Counted from the first letter of the stretch, positions 44,365 to 55,993 are shown. The stretch: 64,000 nucleotides of DNA from Dacryopinax spathularia (GCA_037974965.1 JBBPFI010000005.1:868001-932000), one strand, 5' to 3'. Notes: generated by a model not told the origin, from the sequence alone. Program-made: numbers and translations.

Positions 44365-44862
44365 CGGCCGAAGGCGGTCTTACGGCCCATCCCACGTCCC
44401 GCCTGAAAGAAGGGTAGAGCGGCGATAGACATCGCACAAAAGCACAGCACGAACGTCTTTCCTTCCTTCAAGACCATCCATAAACCAAGCAGAGAAACAG
44501 TTCGTTATCGCCGCCGCGAAGTAGCAAGAACCGCGATGCAGAACCGCCAGCCGCATTCTGCCGCGAGGATGGGCGAAGGATGACGTGAGTCCAGAGCAGG
44601 GCAGTGTGTGGAGGACTAGGGCGGCCGAAGGCCCTCCCACGTCCCTCCTGAAAGAGGGGTAGAGCGGCGACAGACTTCGAACAAAAGCACAGGACGAACG
44701 ACTTTCGTTCTCTCAGCACCAAGGAGCCTTCCAGAGGCAAAAGTGCGTTATTGCCGTCGCGAAGTAGCAAGAGCGGCCATAGAGAACCACAGCCCCGCTC
44801 GGTAGGCGCAGGACGACTGGCGGGGAAGTCCAGAGCAGAGCGATACGCGAAAGGCTAGGAGG
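44365..44862. repeat. Two-copy direct repeat of about 250 bp
   Basis: Two adjacent imperfect copies, about 44365-44621 and 44622-44862. Both start cggccgaagg, then share cccacgtcc(c/t)(g/t)cctgaaag, gggtagagcggcga, gaacaaaagcacag or its variant, tcgcgaagtagcaagag, and end near gtccagagcag and gaggactagg or gaaaggctagg. They lie just upstream of the disrupted membrane gene. No coding role was seen. Confidence 0.75.
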
Positions 44863-45006
44863 GCTTCAGGCACATGTTGCATGAACACGACGTACATTTT
44901 CCCCTTCTTTTTACCCATTTCTACACCGTCTTCCATACTCCAACACTTGCACTACCTCAGGCCAGGAACAGCGCTCCTGCGCTCGCCCGCCTACCCGCCC
45001 GCCCGC

Positions 45007-46188
45007 CTATTTCTCAAAAACGACCTTATTAATCAACGTCCCCACAAACGGCGTGACCTCAACCGCAAACTCGTCTCCATCCTTCAACGTCCCCTTGGGG
45101 TTCATAGCCCACCCAATACCCGACGGAGTGCCCGTGAGGATCAGCGTGCCGGGGAGGAGCGTCGTGCCCTGGGAGAGGAAGGAGACGATCTTGGGGATCG
45201 AGAAGATTAGGTCGTCGAGCGTTGTGTCTTGCACTACTTTGTTGTTCTTGAGGCCGCGCATGCGGAGCTTGGTGTAGTCTGGGATCAGGCTGGTGGAGAC
45301 GATGGTAGGGCCTGGATGTATGCGGTCAGCCCTAGCACCAACCTGCAGAAAAGCGAGTTCGAAGAGACGGCGGGAGGGAGAAAAGATGAGGGGAGAGGGA
45401 ATGGACGCACCAATCGGACAAGCGCCATCCTGCCCCTTTCCATAACACCACTGACTCTGCGCCAACTGCGCCACGCGAGAACTAACATCATTGCTCGCCG
45501 TATACCCCAATACATACTCCATCGCCTCTGCCTCACTGACGTCCTTACATTTCTTGCCGATGACGACGGCGAGCTCGGACTCGTAGTCCGCCGCGTCGTC
45601 GGGGACGAAGGCTTTGGGGATTATGGTGGGCGCTGGGTAGGGGTCGGCGAGGGATGTGGCTGGTTTCCTGCGGCGTGGGTTAGCGAGGAGGGAGTGGGGG
45701 GGGGGGGGGAAGACGTACAGGAAGAGAACGGGCACATTAGGCATAGGCATGTTCGCTTCCTGCGCATGCTTGACGTACTACCCCAGTAACCCGCATCAGC
45801 ACCAGCCCAGCCGCATGTGTAAGTACCGAGAACGAGGGACGCACATTCAACCCGATACACCGAATAGTCCCCACCTCCTCCATACTGAGCGGCGCCAGCA
45901 CCCGCTCAACACTCTCCACCTTGTCCGTCTTCTCCCCCGGGCTGAGCACACTCGTCCCGGAGTAGACGGCGACTTTGACCTCTTCGCCCTTATAGGTTGC
46001 GAGGCCTACGTCTTGTGCGCTGTCGAGGGGCTCGCCGATGAGCGGGGTGGAGCCGGAGCGGGGGATGAAGCGGACGAGGCCTGTGAGCGATGTGTTAGCT
46101 CGGCTTGGGTTCTCACTGATAGGAGCTGGCGAGGAAGGGGTGGGGTTAGAGGCGAGCAGGAGAGGAGGGACGTACGTGACCAAGCCAT
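45007..46188 (-). CDS. Fumarylacetoacetate hydrolase family protein
   Basis: FAH-fold enzyme; relatives hydrolyse or decarboxylate 2-oxo acids (acylpyruvase, oxaloacetate decarboxylase, 2-hydroxyhepta-2,4-diene-1,7-dioate isomerase). The tiny first exon MAWSR joins after an intron to LVRFIPRSGSTPLIGEPLDS. Then VERVLAPLSMEEVGTIRCIG, YVKHAQEANMPMPNVPVLFL, KPATSLADPYPAPTIIPKAF, metal-binding YESELAVVIGKKCKDVSEAE, YTASNDVSSRVAQLAQSQWC, and the C-terminal LILTGTPSGIGWAMNPKGTL, which all match the family. About 300 aa from five exons. Metal ligands Glu-x-Glu and Asp are present (YESELAVVIG). Substrate not predictable. A TATATA box at about 46281 lies about 95 bp before the start, and an intron carries a run of 14 G at 45696-45709. 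Confidence 0.87.
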
Positions 46189-48115
46189 TCTGCGTATACT
46201 TGCAAGAGCCGTCTTATCCTAAGTCCTAACAGTCCACACCAGCAAAAGCCTCGCCAACCCTGCCCACGTAGACGAGAGGGTTATATACAGCCCTAGGCTT
46301 GACCAGCTGGAGCACCGGTGGCAAAGAAGCACGCGCCCGAACCCCGGAATGGCAGCATCCTCATTTCGGCCTATGAGCGGCTCGCTGGGCTCAGGTGGGG
46401 AAGGGTGGGAAGGGTTGGATGGCGACTAAACGATGCGCCGATTGGGGGCGTGACCTGCCTGGGGGATCCCTGAGCCGACGTTGGCTGTCCCTGCTATGTA
46501 TGGGGCGGCGATAGGGGAGGGGAGGGGCGGCGTTATGACAATTGACAATTGGGTATTGTCACTCCTCACAATGAGATATCGTCTGTCAACTTTCGCACCT
46601 TACGAGCGATATCGTCGCCCCTTGAGCTAGCTGTGCAATCCCCTCGACTAGGAGAGATGCAGCTCCTTGTGCCTGCCTTCACGTATTCGGCGTATTTGGA
46701 CCGTCGGAGCCGAGCCCCAGAATCCTGGCAAGTGGCAGTGCCCAACCGGCAGAACACCGGCCCGTCGCTCCCGTCCCCTCCAAAAAGATCTGACAAACCA
46801 GCCAAAGTTGATTGTTGATTATTTTGATCCTGCCGTTGATCTCCACGGCGAACTTCATCTTCGCCTTCTGTCGATTGATGGCTCTGCGTGCTCAGAAAGG
46901 GAAGAGGGAATGGCGGAGGAGATGGGATAAAGGCCATCAAATCTACTGAAGAGCGCTGATGTTCCAGCCCGCTGCGATCCGTCGGAGTCTGAATTTCCCC
47001 CCCTCATCAAATCCAGCGTCTTTTCCCAAACTGAAAGCAAAGGCGGTCGTCCCCTATCGACTCGAACGAAAGAGGCAAGCACGCGCCCTCGACATCGGTA
47101 AGCGCAGCCGCCAAGCGTCTAAGCACAAGCGTGAAAGCCAAAATGCCCCTCCCTGTTCCTCAGCGTCGCGCCCTCCCTACGAAATCTCCTCCCGTTCCTT
47201 CCGTCTCTCCCTCCGTCGCCCTCACTCCCCTTCATCCTTTCCTCCCGCTCGTGTTGTTCCGTTTTCTTCATCCAAAGCCCGCGGGAGAAACCTCCGCAAA
47301 GACGGCGCATTGCTCAATATGGTAGTTTTACTCTTCCTGGATTGAGAGTGATGGCGGAGTTACAACTTTCGAGTACCTGAGAAGAGAAGAGGGGCAATCT
47401 CATAGGCTCGCGTTTGTGCAAATTTCCTCTCGTAGCTAGAGCCTGTTACCGCGTACTTGGGAGACTGGCCAGGAAGTGTCTAGACTCGTGCGTCTTGTGG
47501 AAGGTGATGACTGGACATTCGCCTCTCCGTTGATGATGGGATGAGTCGCCACAAGCTCGTTTCGCGTATATAACGCCGCGACTAGCGAGCGAGCTACGCA
47601 GAACGCAGAACTTCAAAAGCCACGCCGCAGAGTTTGGAGGTCTAGCGAGTGAGGCTGGGTGCGCCACTCTGCTTGGGACGACCATCTCGGATTTCGCGAG
47701 CTCCTCCTCCTGCCTTTGCTTCTTGCTCCATCTTACTTTCGCGCATCGATCGACTGGTCTTCGTCGACCTTCGACTTACTTATTCGTTCAACTGCGCAAG
47801 TCAGGCACCGCCATCAGACGTATCAGAACCCCCGCTATCAACGCTTCATTCATCCTCCCTGCCCTTCCCTTCGAGTCCCTTCGTCCCCACGCTCTCCTAA
47901 CGAGCATCAGAACGTTCTGTGCTGCCCTTCCGGCATCGTCGTCATCACCAACCAGAAGCAAAACCCAAGGACTTCTGAAGCACAGCCTCGCAGCAGCTTC
48001 TCGTGTTGAAGAAGAAGATCAAGAGAATCCAAGATTATCTCCGCCCCAGCTCGCCTTACATAGCAGAAACTCTCAACCCCCGCTTTCCCCTCCCTCTTCC
48101 GTGCGCAAGCCAAGG
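46189..48115. other. Long promoter/5' UTR region
   Basis: Between the divergent FAH-family gene and the Zn2Cys6 gene. CT-rich stretches after about 47640 look like a long 5' leader of the regulator; the open frame running into its ATG there is low in coding quality. No gene recognised. Confidence 0.45.
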
Positions 48116-49650
48116 ATGTCGACCTCCAACCCCGCCCCTCCCTCATCCCAACAACCTCCACACCCGCCCTCTCAACAACAACAGCCGCAACCTCCGAGCG
48201 CGCAACATCCCGCCCCTCCTCCTCCTCCCCACCTCTCAGCCGCCCAATATCCCTACCCTCCTCCGGGCGTAGGCGCCTACCCGCCCCCACCACCAGGATG
48301 GACCTTCCCCCCTCCTCCACCCGGCTCCGAACACTCTTTCCCCCCCTACCCTTATTCCCTCCCTCCGCCCGGCAGTGACCCGTCGGGGGAAGGCTTACCG
48401 CCCCACCTCCCGCCAATGCCATACGGCATGCCTCCCTTTCCGCACTACTTCCACCCTCCCCCGCCCGGAGCCGACTATGGGCATGCGCATCCTCACTCGC
48501 ACCCCGGAGCAGGAGCAGGAGGACCGGGGCCGATTAGGTCAGCTGGGGGAGGGGCGACGAGGAGGGCGAGTGCGGGGCCGTACGCGACGAGCACGGATGG
48601 GGAGGGGGAGAAGAAACAGGCGAGGAAGACGGATGTGGCTTGTGATTTTTGTCGACGTGCGTCCTCCTCCTCCACATCTTGTCATATATGCGCGTGAATG
48701 CTGACGTGGGCTTATGATATCCTCTTCCTCTTACTCTACGACCGTACTCTCGTACACTGCACCGCTTTCCCGCTCGCTGCGCTCGCTCAGGTCGGAAACT
48801 GAAATGCGACGGCGAGCGCCCCACCTGCGGGCAATGTATAACCCGCGAACTGGAATGCAAATACGAGCCCGGCCCCCCTCGCCGGCGCGGCCCCGGCAAA
48901 AAGAACCGTTCCCTGCTCACAATGTCCGAAGAAGAACGGGAGGCCGACCGGCGCGCAGTAGCGAACACGACCTTATCCGACTTATCCATATCCTCAACTC
49001 CGGGAGGAGGGAAGAAAGGAGGAGCGGCTAGGACTGGGGGAGCGGGACGGGCGAGTGCGGATAGGGCTGCACAGGAGCAGCAGCAGCAACAGCAACAGCA
49101 AGCGATATACGGCTATGGACCCCCACCGCCAGGCATGCTGGGGATCCTACATGGTCCCCCTCCGCCCGGATATCCATACCCAGTCCCAGGTGCAGGACCG
49201 GGCGGCGCACCGGGCCTAGGGGTAGGAGGAGCACCATATGGGTTTCCGGGGTATCCACCGCCGCCGCCGCCCCCAGCGCAAGCAACGGCTGGAGGAGGGC
49301 AGACGAGCGCGTCGCCGGAGATGGCGGAGAGGCGGAATGGGAGGAAGGGGGTTGAGGTCCAGGAGGGGGGAGGGGAGGGGCAGGAGTCCTAGCCTTTTCG
49401 GTCACATTTGCAGTTTGGGACGACTACTGCGTGCAAAGGAGTGAAAGGGCTGGGAAGGCGAGACGCGAGGACGAAGGATGATCTGATGAACATACGTGAA
49501 GTATATGCGCGCGCCCTCAAGCAGCTCCGATGGGAGGTACGTGAGCGTGCGGCAGCCGAGGAGCAGGAGGGCGGCTGGCGGCTGTATGCGCTGGTTAGCG
49601 GCGAGACTGCGAGCGGCGAAATTGGGCTAGCGAAGGGCCCGCTCCCTTAG
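48116..49650 (+). CDS. Zn(2)Cys(6) DNA-binding protein with proline-rich arms
   Basis: Predicted nuclear transcription regulator. The N-terminal arm of about 170 residues is built of Pro/Gln/Tyr/Gly (for example MSTSNPAPPSSQQPPHPPSQ). The binuclear cluster CDFCRRRKLKCDGERPTCGQ with C-I-T-R-E-L-E-C next to it matches C-x2-C-x6-C-x5-C-x2-C-x6-C. It is split by an intron after the first Arg codons (gtgcgt...cgctcag, about 130 bp). A basic linker (RRRGPGKKNRSLLTMSEEER), a poly-Gln run and another Pro-rich arm follow. The frame could stop at 49390-49392. However, an intron 49357-49413 (gtccag...ttgcag) gives an in-frame last exon with a helical block (TKDDLMNIREVYARALKQLR) to a stop at 49650, which I prefer. 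No fungal-specific middle homology domain was seen. The start ATG could also lie upstream. Confidence 0.75.
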
Positions 49651-49882
49651 TTGTTTGTTGTGGTGATTGGGTATTAGGCTATGATAGTATATCTTACTAG
49701 TTTTTCGAGAATTGAAGCGTGTCTTTCTGGTTGAGGCAAGGAGGCCAGCAGCGCGAGTACAAGGTCTTTCAGGCGCAGATATGCTGCCAAATAGAGATAA
49801 TTGTACAGTATATGCTACAACAAGATCTGTCGTCCTCCTGGTGGCCATCCATATACCACAGCTCGACCGCCCCCAGCTCCCT

Positions 49883-50746
49883 CTACGGCTCTAGTTTCAG
49901 CAAGTCCCGCACCGCGAGCACAGTCCTCCAATTCCTCGCCGTAGCCGGCACGCCCAACACCCTCTCCAACACGTTCCCCTGCAGCGCAGCAGCATGCATC
50001 CCCCTCGGATAACTCAAGATAATCGCCTCCCCCCCAACAAACGTATACTCGTCCTCCCTCCTCGGTTTCTCCGCTAGCTTCTGGACCGCCTCCTCCCCCG
50101 GCGGCTGCGCGAGGAAAAAGACATGCACTTTTGTCGGGTCGGTCGTATCATACGGACAGCTCTGGATCACTCTTTCTAGCTGCTCGAGCGTGCGGGTGAG
50201 CACGGCGACGCGGACTTGCATCTCTTCTTCTAGCAGGCGGCGCATCCTTTCCTCTGCTTCTGCGATGGGTAAGGAGGCGGGCACGTCGGCGATGACGTTC
50301 CCGCTCTGGACGTACGTCTTCACTCCTCCCCAGCCTAGGGAGTCGGTCGCGAGCTGGACAAGGCGCTTCATATTACATTGATTGACGCCGTGGATGTTCA
50401 CGGCCCGGAGGAGGAAAGCGAGCTTCGTTGTCGGGCCCGGCGGGCCGGCAGGGTTAAGGGAAAGAGTAAGCGTCTCGTCCTTCGTCGTCGCTACCGCCGT
50501 AGGGCCCGCAGAGAAGCTCGTCTTCACCGGGCTAGCAGCAGGCGTCTTACGCCCCCGTTTTGCCGGGCTCGCATTGGGAGATGAAGGGGATTTGACAGGA
50601 CTGGACGTCGGAGTCTTCCGAGTTCGTTTTGTGGGACTGGAGGGCGGGGGGGAGAGGTCGAGAGAGGGGAGGACGCCGTTTGTGCTGAGCGTGCGTTTTC
50701 GGGTTTGGACGGGCATTATCTTTGTGAGACGAGTTAGTCTTTGCAT
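49883..50746 (-). CDS. DUF1697 protein
   Basis: One uninterrupted exon. After a basic, Ser/Pro-rich head with repeated SPxKR units (SPPPSSPTKRTRKTPTSSPV) comes a DUF1697 domain: AFLLRAVNIHGVNQCNMKRL, LGWGGVKTYVQSGNVIADVP, LLEEEMQVRVAVLTRTLEQL, KVHVFFLAQPPGEEAVQKLA and a C-terminal VLGVPATARNWRTVLAVRDL. The family is widespread in bacteria with no established function; fungal members usually have just this domain, so the roughly 80-residue basic extension is notable. Either of two in-frame starts (50744-50746, or 50714-50716 at MPVQTRKRTLSTNG) is possible. Confidence 0.8.
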   Translation of the reverse strand: MQRLTRLTKIMPVQTRKRTLSTNGVLPSLDLSPPPSSPTKRTRKTPTSSPVKSPSSPNASPAKRGRKTPAASPVKTSFSAGPTAVATTKDETLTLSLNPAGPPGPTTKLAFLLRAVNIHGVNQCNMKRLVQLATDSLGWGGVKTYVQSGNVIADVPASLPIAEAEERMRRLLEEEMQVRVAVLTRTLEQLERVIQSCPYDTTDPTKVHVFFLAQPPGEEAVQKLAEKPRREDEYTFVGGEAIILSYPRGMHAAALQGNVLERVLGVPATARNWRTVLAVRDLLKLEP

Positions 50747-51342
50747 ACACGGTGCACTAGGGGAGGAGGGGGTACGAACCTGGATTTTTGTGGGGTTGGG
50801 GGTTCTGGGGGAAGGATGACTGGACTGGTGCCGTCATTGATGGGTCATGTGATCGGGTTCCTAGGGGATCCAGGGGGTGAGTCGACCTCGCGTTCTGTCC
50901 TCCACATCTTCATTGACCTGGACGACTGATGTATAAACGCCAACGCGTCTTCGATCTTGTGCAAGGAACTCAACATCCTGGATAATGGGACGGAGGGACG
51001 GAGAGACGGATGTTCACCTCCCGTACTTGCTGCCTTCAAGGCGATGCGTCGATGGATCTCCGGAACGACTGTGATTTCGTTCTCGTTAGGTGGCGACGCG
51101 CTGCGTTCTTGCCACAATGCACTATCCCCTTCCTCTCAGCCTCCGGCTCCCGCTAGCCGACCGGATTTGCACCAATTCACAGCATTTGCTAGAACGAAAA
51201 TGGGGGAAATTTGGGATATCGCGGCGCGTCAAGGCTACCCTGCCCTTCTATGTTGTACTTAAGACCGTCGCCCGACGAATCGCTCGCTCCAGTCCCCCTT
51301 CACAAGTTGCACCAATCACTCATAAATTAAGCTCTAACACCA
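50747..51342. other. Intergenic region
   Basis: Divergent promoter space between the DUF1697 gene and the third small membrane protein. No gene or repeat recognised. Confidence 0.45.
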
Positions 51343-52194
51343 ATGGATGACCGTGCAAAGACCTTCGGCAGGTTCTTGGGCTGGATTATCTGGCTATTTA
51401 TTACCATAACGGCGTTTCTCATCCCGGTCAACATGCCGCAGCCCTTCCCGAGCTGGGTCATCGCAAGTGCGTTTCCTCCACTGTCCACAATCCTGTCCCA
51501 CAAAGGAGCGGCTGATTGACTCCATTGACAGTGCTCGTATCTAACAGTCTCGCGGTCATCGTTCGACTGGTTCTTCCCCGCTGGACAGCGCTCGGACGGG
51601 TGCTTCAAGTCATCAGTATCGCCGCTTCGACTGGTTGGTCATTCCCGACGCTGCATATATGCTACCTTAACTGACCCGTCTAACCGATTCCGCAGTTAAG
51701 ACCTCGCTTATGTTTGCTCACCATCCGAACTGTAACCGTGGCTCTGGTATGACTGCCCTGATGTGTATCGGCGCCGGCTGAAATAGCATGAGCAGATTGG
51801 TACAACTCTCTTGTCCCGTCGTCGCCGTTCCATGGCAGTGACCTCGATCACACCGCATACACGAAATGCGTCTTCAGCGGTTTTCAGCTGGCCAGTGGCT
51901 GTATATCGTTCCTCTTCGGTGCGCTGCATCACCCAATGTCAAATACCTCGCTAACCAGCCCAACCAACAGCTGCCGGGATTGTCTACATAATCTTCGCCA
52001 AGGTCTGTAAACACCTGGACGCGCTCCTGCGCGGCCTTCCACGCCACGGATTCATCTGGGAGTGCGTTAAGGCCTTAGATGGATGGTTGAGTAGGGCCGG
52101 ACCTCAGTTCCCTGTTGGCGAGGGTGGGGGACGCGCTGGGAGCCGAGGCGATGAGGGTGCGACGCCGGGTGGTGTGCCTATGACCGCTGTTTAG
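51343..52194 (+). CDS. Small four-span membrane protein, family copy 3
   Basis: Intact member of the family at 39.5 and 41-44 kb. It starts MDDRAKTFGRFLGWIIWLFI, then TAFLIPVNMPQPFPSWVIA (the family signature), after an intron MLVSNSLAVIVRLVLPRWTA, LMFAHHPNCNRGS, DWYNSLVPSSPFHGSDLDHT, AYTKCVFSGFQLASGCISFL and AAGIVYIIFAKVCKHLDALL. The Gly/Arg-rich tail ends PGGVPMTAV. Introns lie at the same codons as in the other copies. Four hydrophobic spans with a conserved Pro-rich luminal or extracellular loop (MPQPFPSW) and an Asn-Cys pair; no known domain recognised. Confidence 0.7.
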
Positions 52195-52615
52195 CTGGGA
52201 AAGTGCTAGTCTTTGTAGTACGCGTAACGTGGAAGCATCGTCAGCTCTCGCCTTGTCAGGAACGTCAAGTTGCCATTGGGTGAGGTACGTTGAATGCTGC
52301 CCTGGTTAGAAGGCGGGGAAGCATTGAAAGCAGGGCAGGAAGGCGCCCCGGCAACAAGGCCGAGCCACATACAGAGGGAGCTGGTCTAGGGGCATTGGTG
52401 ATGAGGACCCGTAGACTTCCCAGAGCAGAATCCTGGATTATCGGATGGCTCCATGAGGAGAGACTGTGTTATGCATGTCAAGCGCGAAATGCGGATTTCG
52501 GGAGGCCGGCCGCTTCAGCGGTACAGTAAGAGGGGGATCAAGACGGCACGTGATCCTCATTGTCAGGGATCCATGTCTTGTTCGTCGTCCCTACCCTTCG
52601 TCCTGTTCGGCCATC
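52195..52615. other. Intergenic region
   Basis: Between small membrane protein copy 3 and the TAP-like hydrolase. Nothing recognised. Confidence 0.45.
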
Positions 52616-54796
52616 ATGGAGAAGGTCACTCTGCCAACCAAAGCAGATACCTCACCCCCGCAACCACCACGGAACAGCCGGCTACCTAACAAACGGCAGA
52701 CATTCGCTATTATCTTACTGCTTCTACAGCTCGGATATCTTGGGGTCGCGACGTGGAGGAGACGAGTTGTACGTGATTGTTGTGTGCGCACCGACTGGCG
52801 GGCTCTGATCTCCGCTGTAGCCCCAGGGAGAAACAGCTTCGAAGGGCCCGGTTGACTGGGTGAAATGCGACGAGGTTATTGAGTGTGGTCGATTAGAGTA
52901 TGTCGCCGTATTGTAAGTAATTGTACGCCAGCTAATCTCGTTGACAGGGTCCCGCTCGACTACTTCAGTCCCGAAGCAGGTGTCGCCAGTCTCTCGCTTG
53001 CAAAGTACCCCGCAACAAACAAGGTAGAGAAGAAGCTAGGGACATTGTTCCTGAATCCAGGTGGACCTGGTGCGTCTCCCTCGTTATTCATCGGAAGAGC
53101 TGTTGGCTGACATTGTGACAGGCGGCTCTGGCGTGAGCTTCGTCTATCGCGTAGGACGCAACATCTCCGAGCTCGTCGATGGTCGATACGACATCGTCTC
53201 CTGGGACCCGCGAGGCATAAACGGTACCACCCCACGTATCGAATGCTTAGCCACCCAAACAGAGCAAGACATCTACTACGCCCACTCAGCCCAAGAAGCC
53301 GGCCTCTACCTGGCGAACGCCTCCAACCCGGAGGAGAGGGCGAGCTTCGTCGACCAGGTGAAGCTAGAAGACGCGCGGCACCGAGCGCTAGTGGAGCTCT
53401 GCTTGAACAGGACGGGTGAGGAGGCGTTGAGTCACGTCGGGACCAGCACGGTCGTGAGGGATTTGGAGAGGTTGAGCAGCGTTTTGGAGGGACCGGATGT
53501 GCCGGTCAACTTCTGGGGGTTCAGCTATGGAACGATTGTGGGGAGCTACTTCGTCAACATGTGAGCTCATATCCGCCTTCCCTCGGTCTAGGTGCTGACA
53601 TCGTGCAGGTTCCCGGAGAGAGTGGGTAGAGTGGTGATTGACGGCGTAGTAGATCCCGTCTTATGGTCTCGTACGTCTCAACTTCGTCTCCACTGTTGCT
53701 CGGGTTGACCCGTTTGATCAGACTCCCACCCGATGACATGGAACAAGGACGACCTCGTAAACGTCGAAGGCGTCCTTACCGGCTTCTTCGATGCTTGCAC
53801 CCAAGCTGGGCCCGAGAGATGTCCTATCGCACCGAGCTCGAACAACTCGCTCGACCTGAGGGGGAAGATGGCTTGTTCGCTCAATTGGCCGAAACCCCAC
53901 TGCCTGTTCCGAAGGCGAGGAGGCCGGGCGCGTTGACAGCTGGACAACTTCGTGGTGCGTAATGCACCGGCGTGGTGGCGTGACGGATGGTCTCTGACTT
54001 GCGATTAGATGTTATGTTTACATTTATGTACCGCCCACGCAGCTGGCCCCAGCTCGCCTCCATCCTCCATTCCCTCATAGATGGCGACGGCGCCCCACTG
54101 CTCAACATGGTCCAAAACGATATCGAGCTCAACATGACCATCCCCGCCCAAACAGCATTCGCAATCAGCGCGATCCAATGCGTTGACGCCGCTCCCTACA
54201 CTCCAGAGGAATCCGAGCATTGGCTGGATGAGGCGATGACTTCCGTCGAAGAGGGACTGAAGACCAGCCCGCATTTTGGTGCTATGAACGCTCCGGATGT
54301 TTGCCCTATTTGGCCTGTTAGGGAGACGGACTTCTTCGATGGGCCGTTTAACCATACGTTGGCTAACGAGATTCTCGTCATTGGCAATACGGTATGCATC
54401 TCCCTTTAGCCCAAATGCCACGTTGCTGACTGATACGTGCAGTTCGACCCTATCACGCCGCTCACAAACGCGAAAACGGTGCACTCATTACTCAAGCAAT
54501 CGACTCTGATCCAGCACGACGGCTATGGTCACTGCTCACTGGCCATGATCTCCCTCTGCACGGCTCGCATCCTTCGTGAATACTTCCTGAACGGGACCAC
54601 GCCAACTCAACGAGAAGTCTTTTGTCGAACGACCGAGCCGCTCTTCCCCGCACCGCCTGCAGCCTCGGACGTCAAACTTTGGAGTTCCGAAGAGACTTTC
54701 AGCGCTGAAGACATCCGCCTACTCCAGGTCATGCAAGGTTTGGGCGCGGATTTCGAGGAGTTTGCCATTAGTGCAAGGGGAAAGGGACGGCGTTAG
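52616..54796 (+). CDS. TAP-like alpha/beta hydrolase, duplicated unit copy 1, with an apparent frameshift
   Basis: Membrane-anchored serine hydrolase of the TAP-like group. It starts MEKVTLPTKADTSPPQPPRN with a signal anchor (FAIILLLLQLGYLGVATWRR). Then VDWVKCDEVIECGRLEVPLD, LFLNPGGPGGSG, YDIVSWDPRGINGTTPRIEC, nucleophile NFWGFSYGTIVGSYFVNM, FPERVGRVVIDGVVDPVLWS, C-terminal HTLANEILVIGNT before FDPITPL (catalytic Asp) and YGHCSLAMISLCTARILREY (catalytic His, TAP domain). About seven introns. In the exon with GPERCPIAPSSNNSL the frame shifts before FAQLAETPLPVPKARRPGAL, around 53830-53875, near a run of five G. No intron can bridge it, so there is a one-base loss or a sequencing error. The downstream part is otherwise open and conserved with the copy at 55.99 kb. 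Confidence 0.8.
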
Positions 54797-54881
54797 CGCA
54801 ACGTCCACATCTCCCAAGGGCCTACTCTGTGGGTGATTTCACCAGGAAGACGTCCTTCCTGACATTGTATCACCTATTTCT

Positions 54882-55688
54882 CTACGCCTCATGAATCACC
54901 CGTTTCACCTCCAACGACTTAGCTTCCTCAATGAGCGGCGGAACTGGTTTAACCTTCTTGATAACTCTGGCCGGACTGCCGACTGCGACGCTCCAAGCAG
55001 GAATATCCCTTGTGACGACACTGCCTGCTCCAACCGTACATCCTTCACCGATCGTTACGCCTGGAAGGATAGTCACGTGGCCGCCTATCCAGCAGTCATC
55101 GCCTATCACAACCGATCCTGCGTATTCCACCATGTCCCGTCGTGACTGTACGTCCGTCTCATGCGTTGCGGCAAAGATAGAGACGAACGGTCCGCATATG
55201 ACCCGGTCCCCGATCGTGACCAGTCCGCAATCCAGGACGGTGAAGTTACTGGAAGAGTATGCAGTCAGTCTCAAGCCGTCAAGTGCACAAGACTTTCCTG
55301 ACTAGTTGGCGAAGAACCGCGCCCCTACGCTGATGTTGCAACCAAAGTCTACGGAGAAAGGCGGTTGGATGTAAGCGCCCGCCTCGGCTTTGGCAAGCAT
55401 CTCCATCAGCATCTGCTCTCGTGCGGCAATGAGGGCGACCGCACCCATATCGTCCGGAAAATAATTGTTGTACTTGTGCATCAACCGGCGAGCCCGCATT
55501 TTGGCTCCCACTATCTCGGGATCGAATCCATTGTACCTATCTGAGGTAAGAGTCTGCAACTGTGCCTAAAGCAGAATGACCCACAGCATGCCGCTGATCA
55601 TGCGTTCATATTCCTCGCACCAAGGAACATTTTTCAGACTCTTCGCCTGCTCGATCGCCGCTCCTTTCTTCTGCTTACTAGGCGGCAT
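54882..55688 (-). CDS. Maltose/galactoside O-acetyltransferase-like enzyme, duplicated unit copy 1
   Basis: Left-handed beta-helix acyltransferase transferring acetyl from acetyl-CoA to a sugar-like acceptor; cytosolic. It starts MPPSKQKKGAAIEQAKSLKN; then the maltose-acetyltransferase N-terminal helical domain (VPWCEEYERMISGML / YNGFDPEIVGAKMRARRLMH). The hexapeptide-repeat region (IQPPFSVDFGCNISVGARFF, ANYNFTVLDCG across an intron, VICGPFVSIFAATHETDVQS, VVIGDDCWIGGHVTILPGVT, IGEGCTVGAGSVVTRDIPAW) follows. The catalytic His is in AATHE. It ends RVIHEA. Two introns. About 215 aa, as usual for the family. Tail-to-tail with the TAP-like gene; a tatata box at 55760-55765 lies about 72 bp upstream. 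Confidence 0.88.
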
Positions 55689-55993
55689 TAGATGGGTCAG
55701 GATAATTTTTCGGTGATTGGAATCATCTAAGAGTCCACGAGACGCACGCGCTGCTGGGATATATACCCATTCCCAATGTCCGTCTCAGCATAGCCACTGG
55801 AATGCTATCTGTACCAGCTCGGAATTCGGTTCCTCACTGAACCCGGGCATGTCATACGACCCGTCTCCGGCCTATTCAGCCTCGATCTTCCATTTGTACT
55901 ACGTTGACTATATGGCCTTTTCGCAGTCTCTTTAAAGAACAGGTTCTATATCACCCTCCGGCTAGAGCTTGCGATTCCTAATCCTCCGCCAAG
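55689..55993. other. Divergent promoter between the two duplicated units
   Basis: Separates acetyltransferase copy 1 (-) from TAP-like copy 2 (+). It contains the tatata box for the former. No gene. Confidence 0.5.

Noticed and set aside
47723-48115. N-terminal extension of the Zn2Cys6 protein from an upstream ATG
   Set aside because: In-frame but of low coding quality and CT-rich; it looks like a 5' leader.
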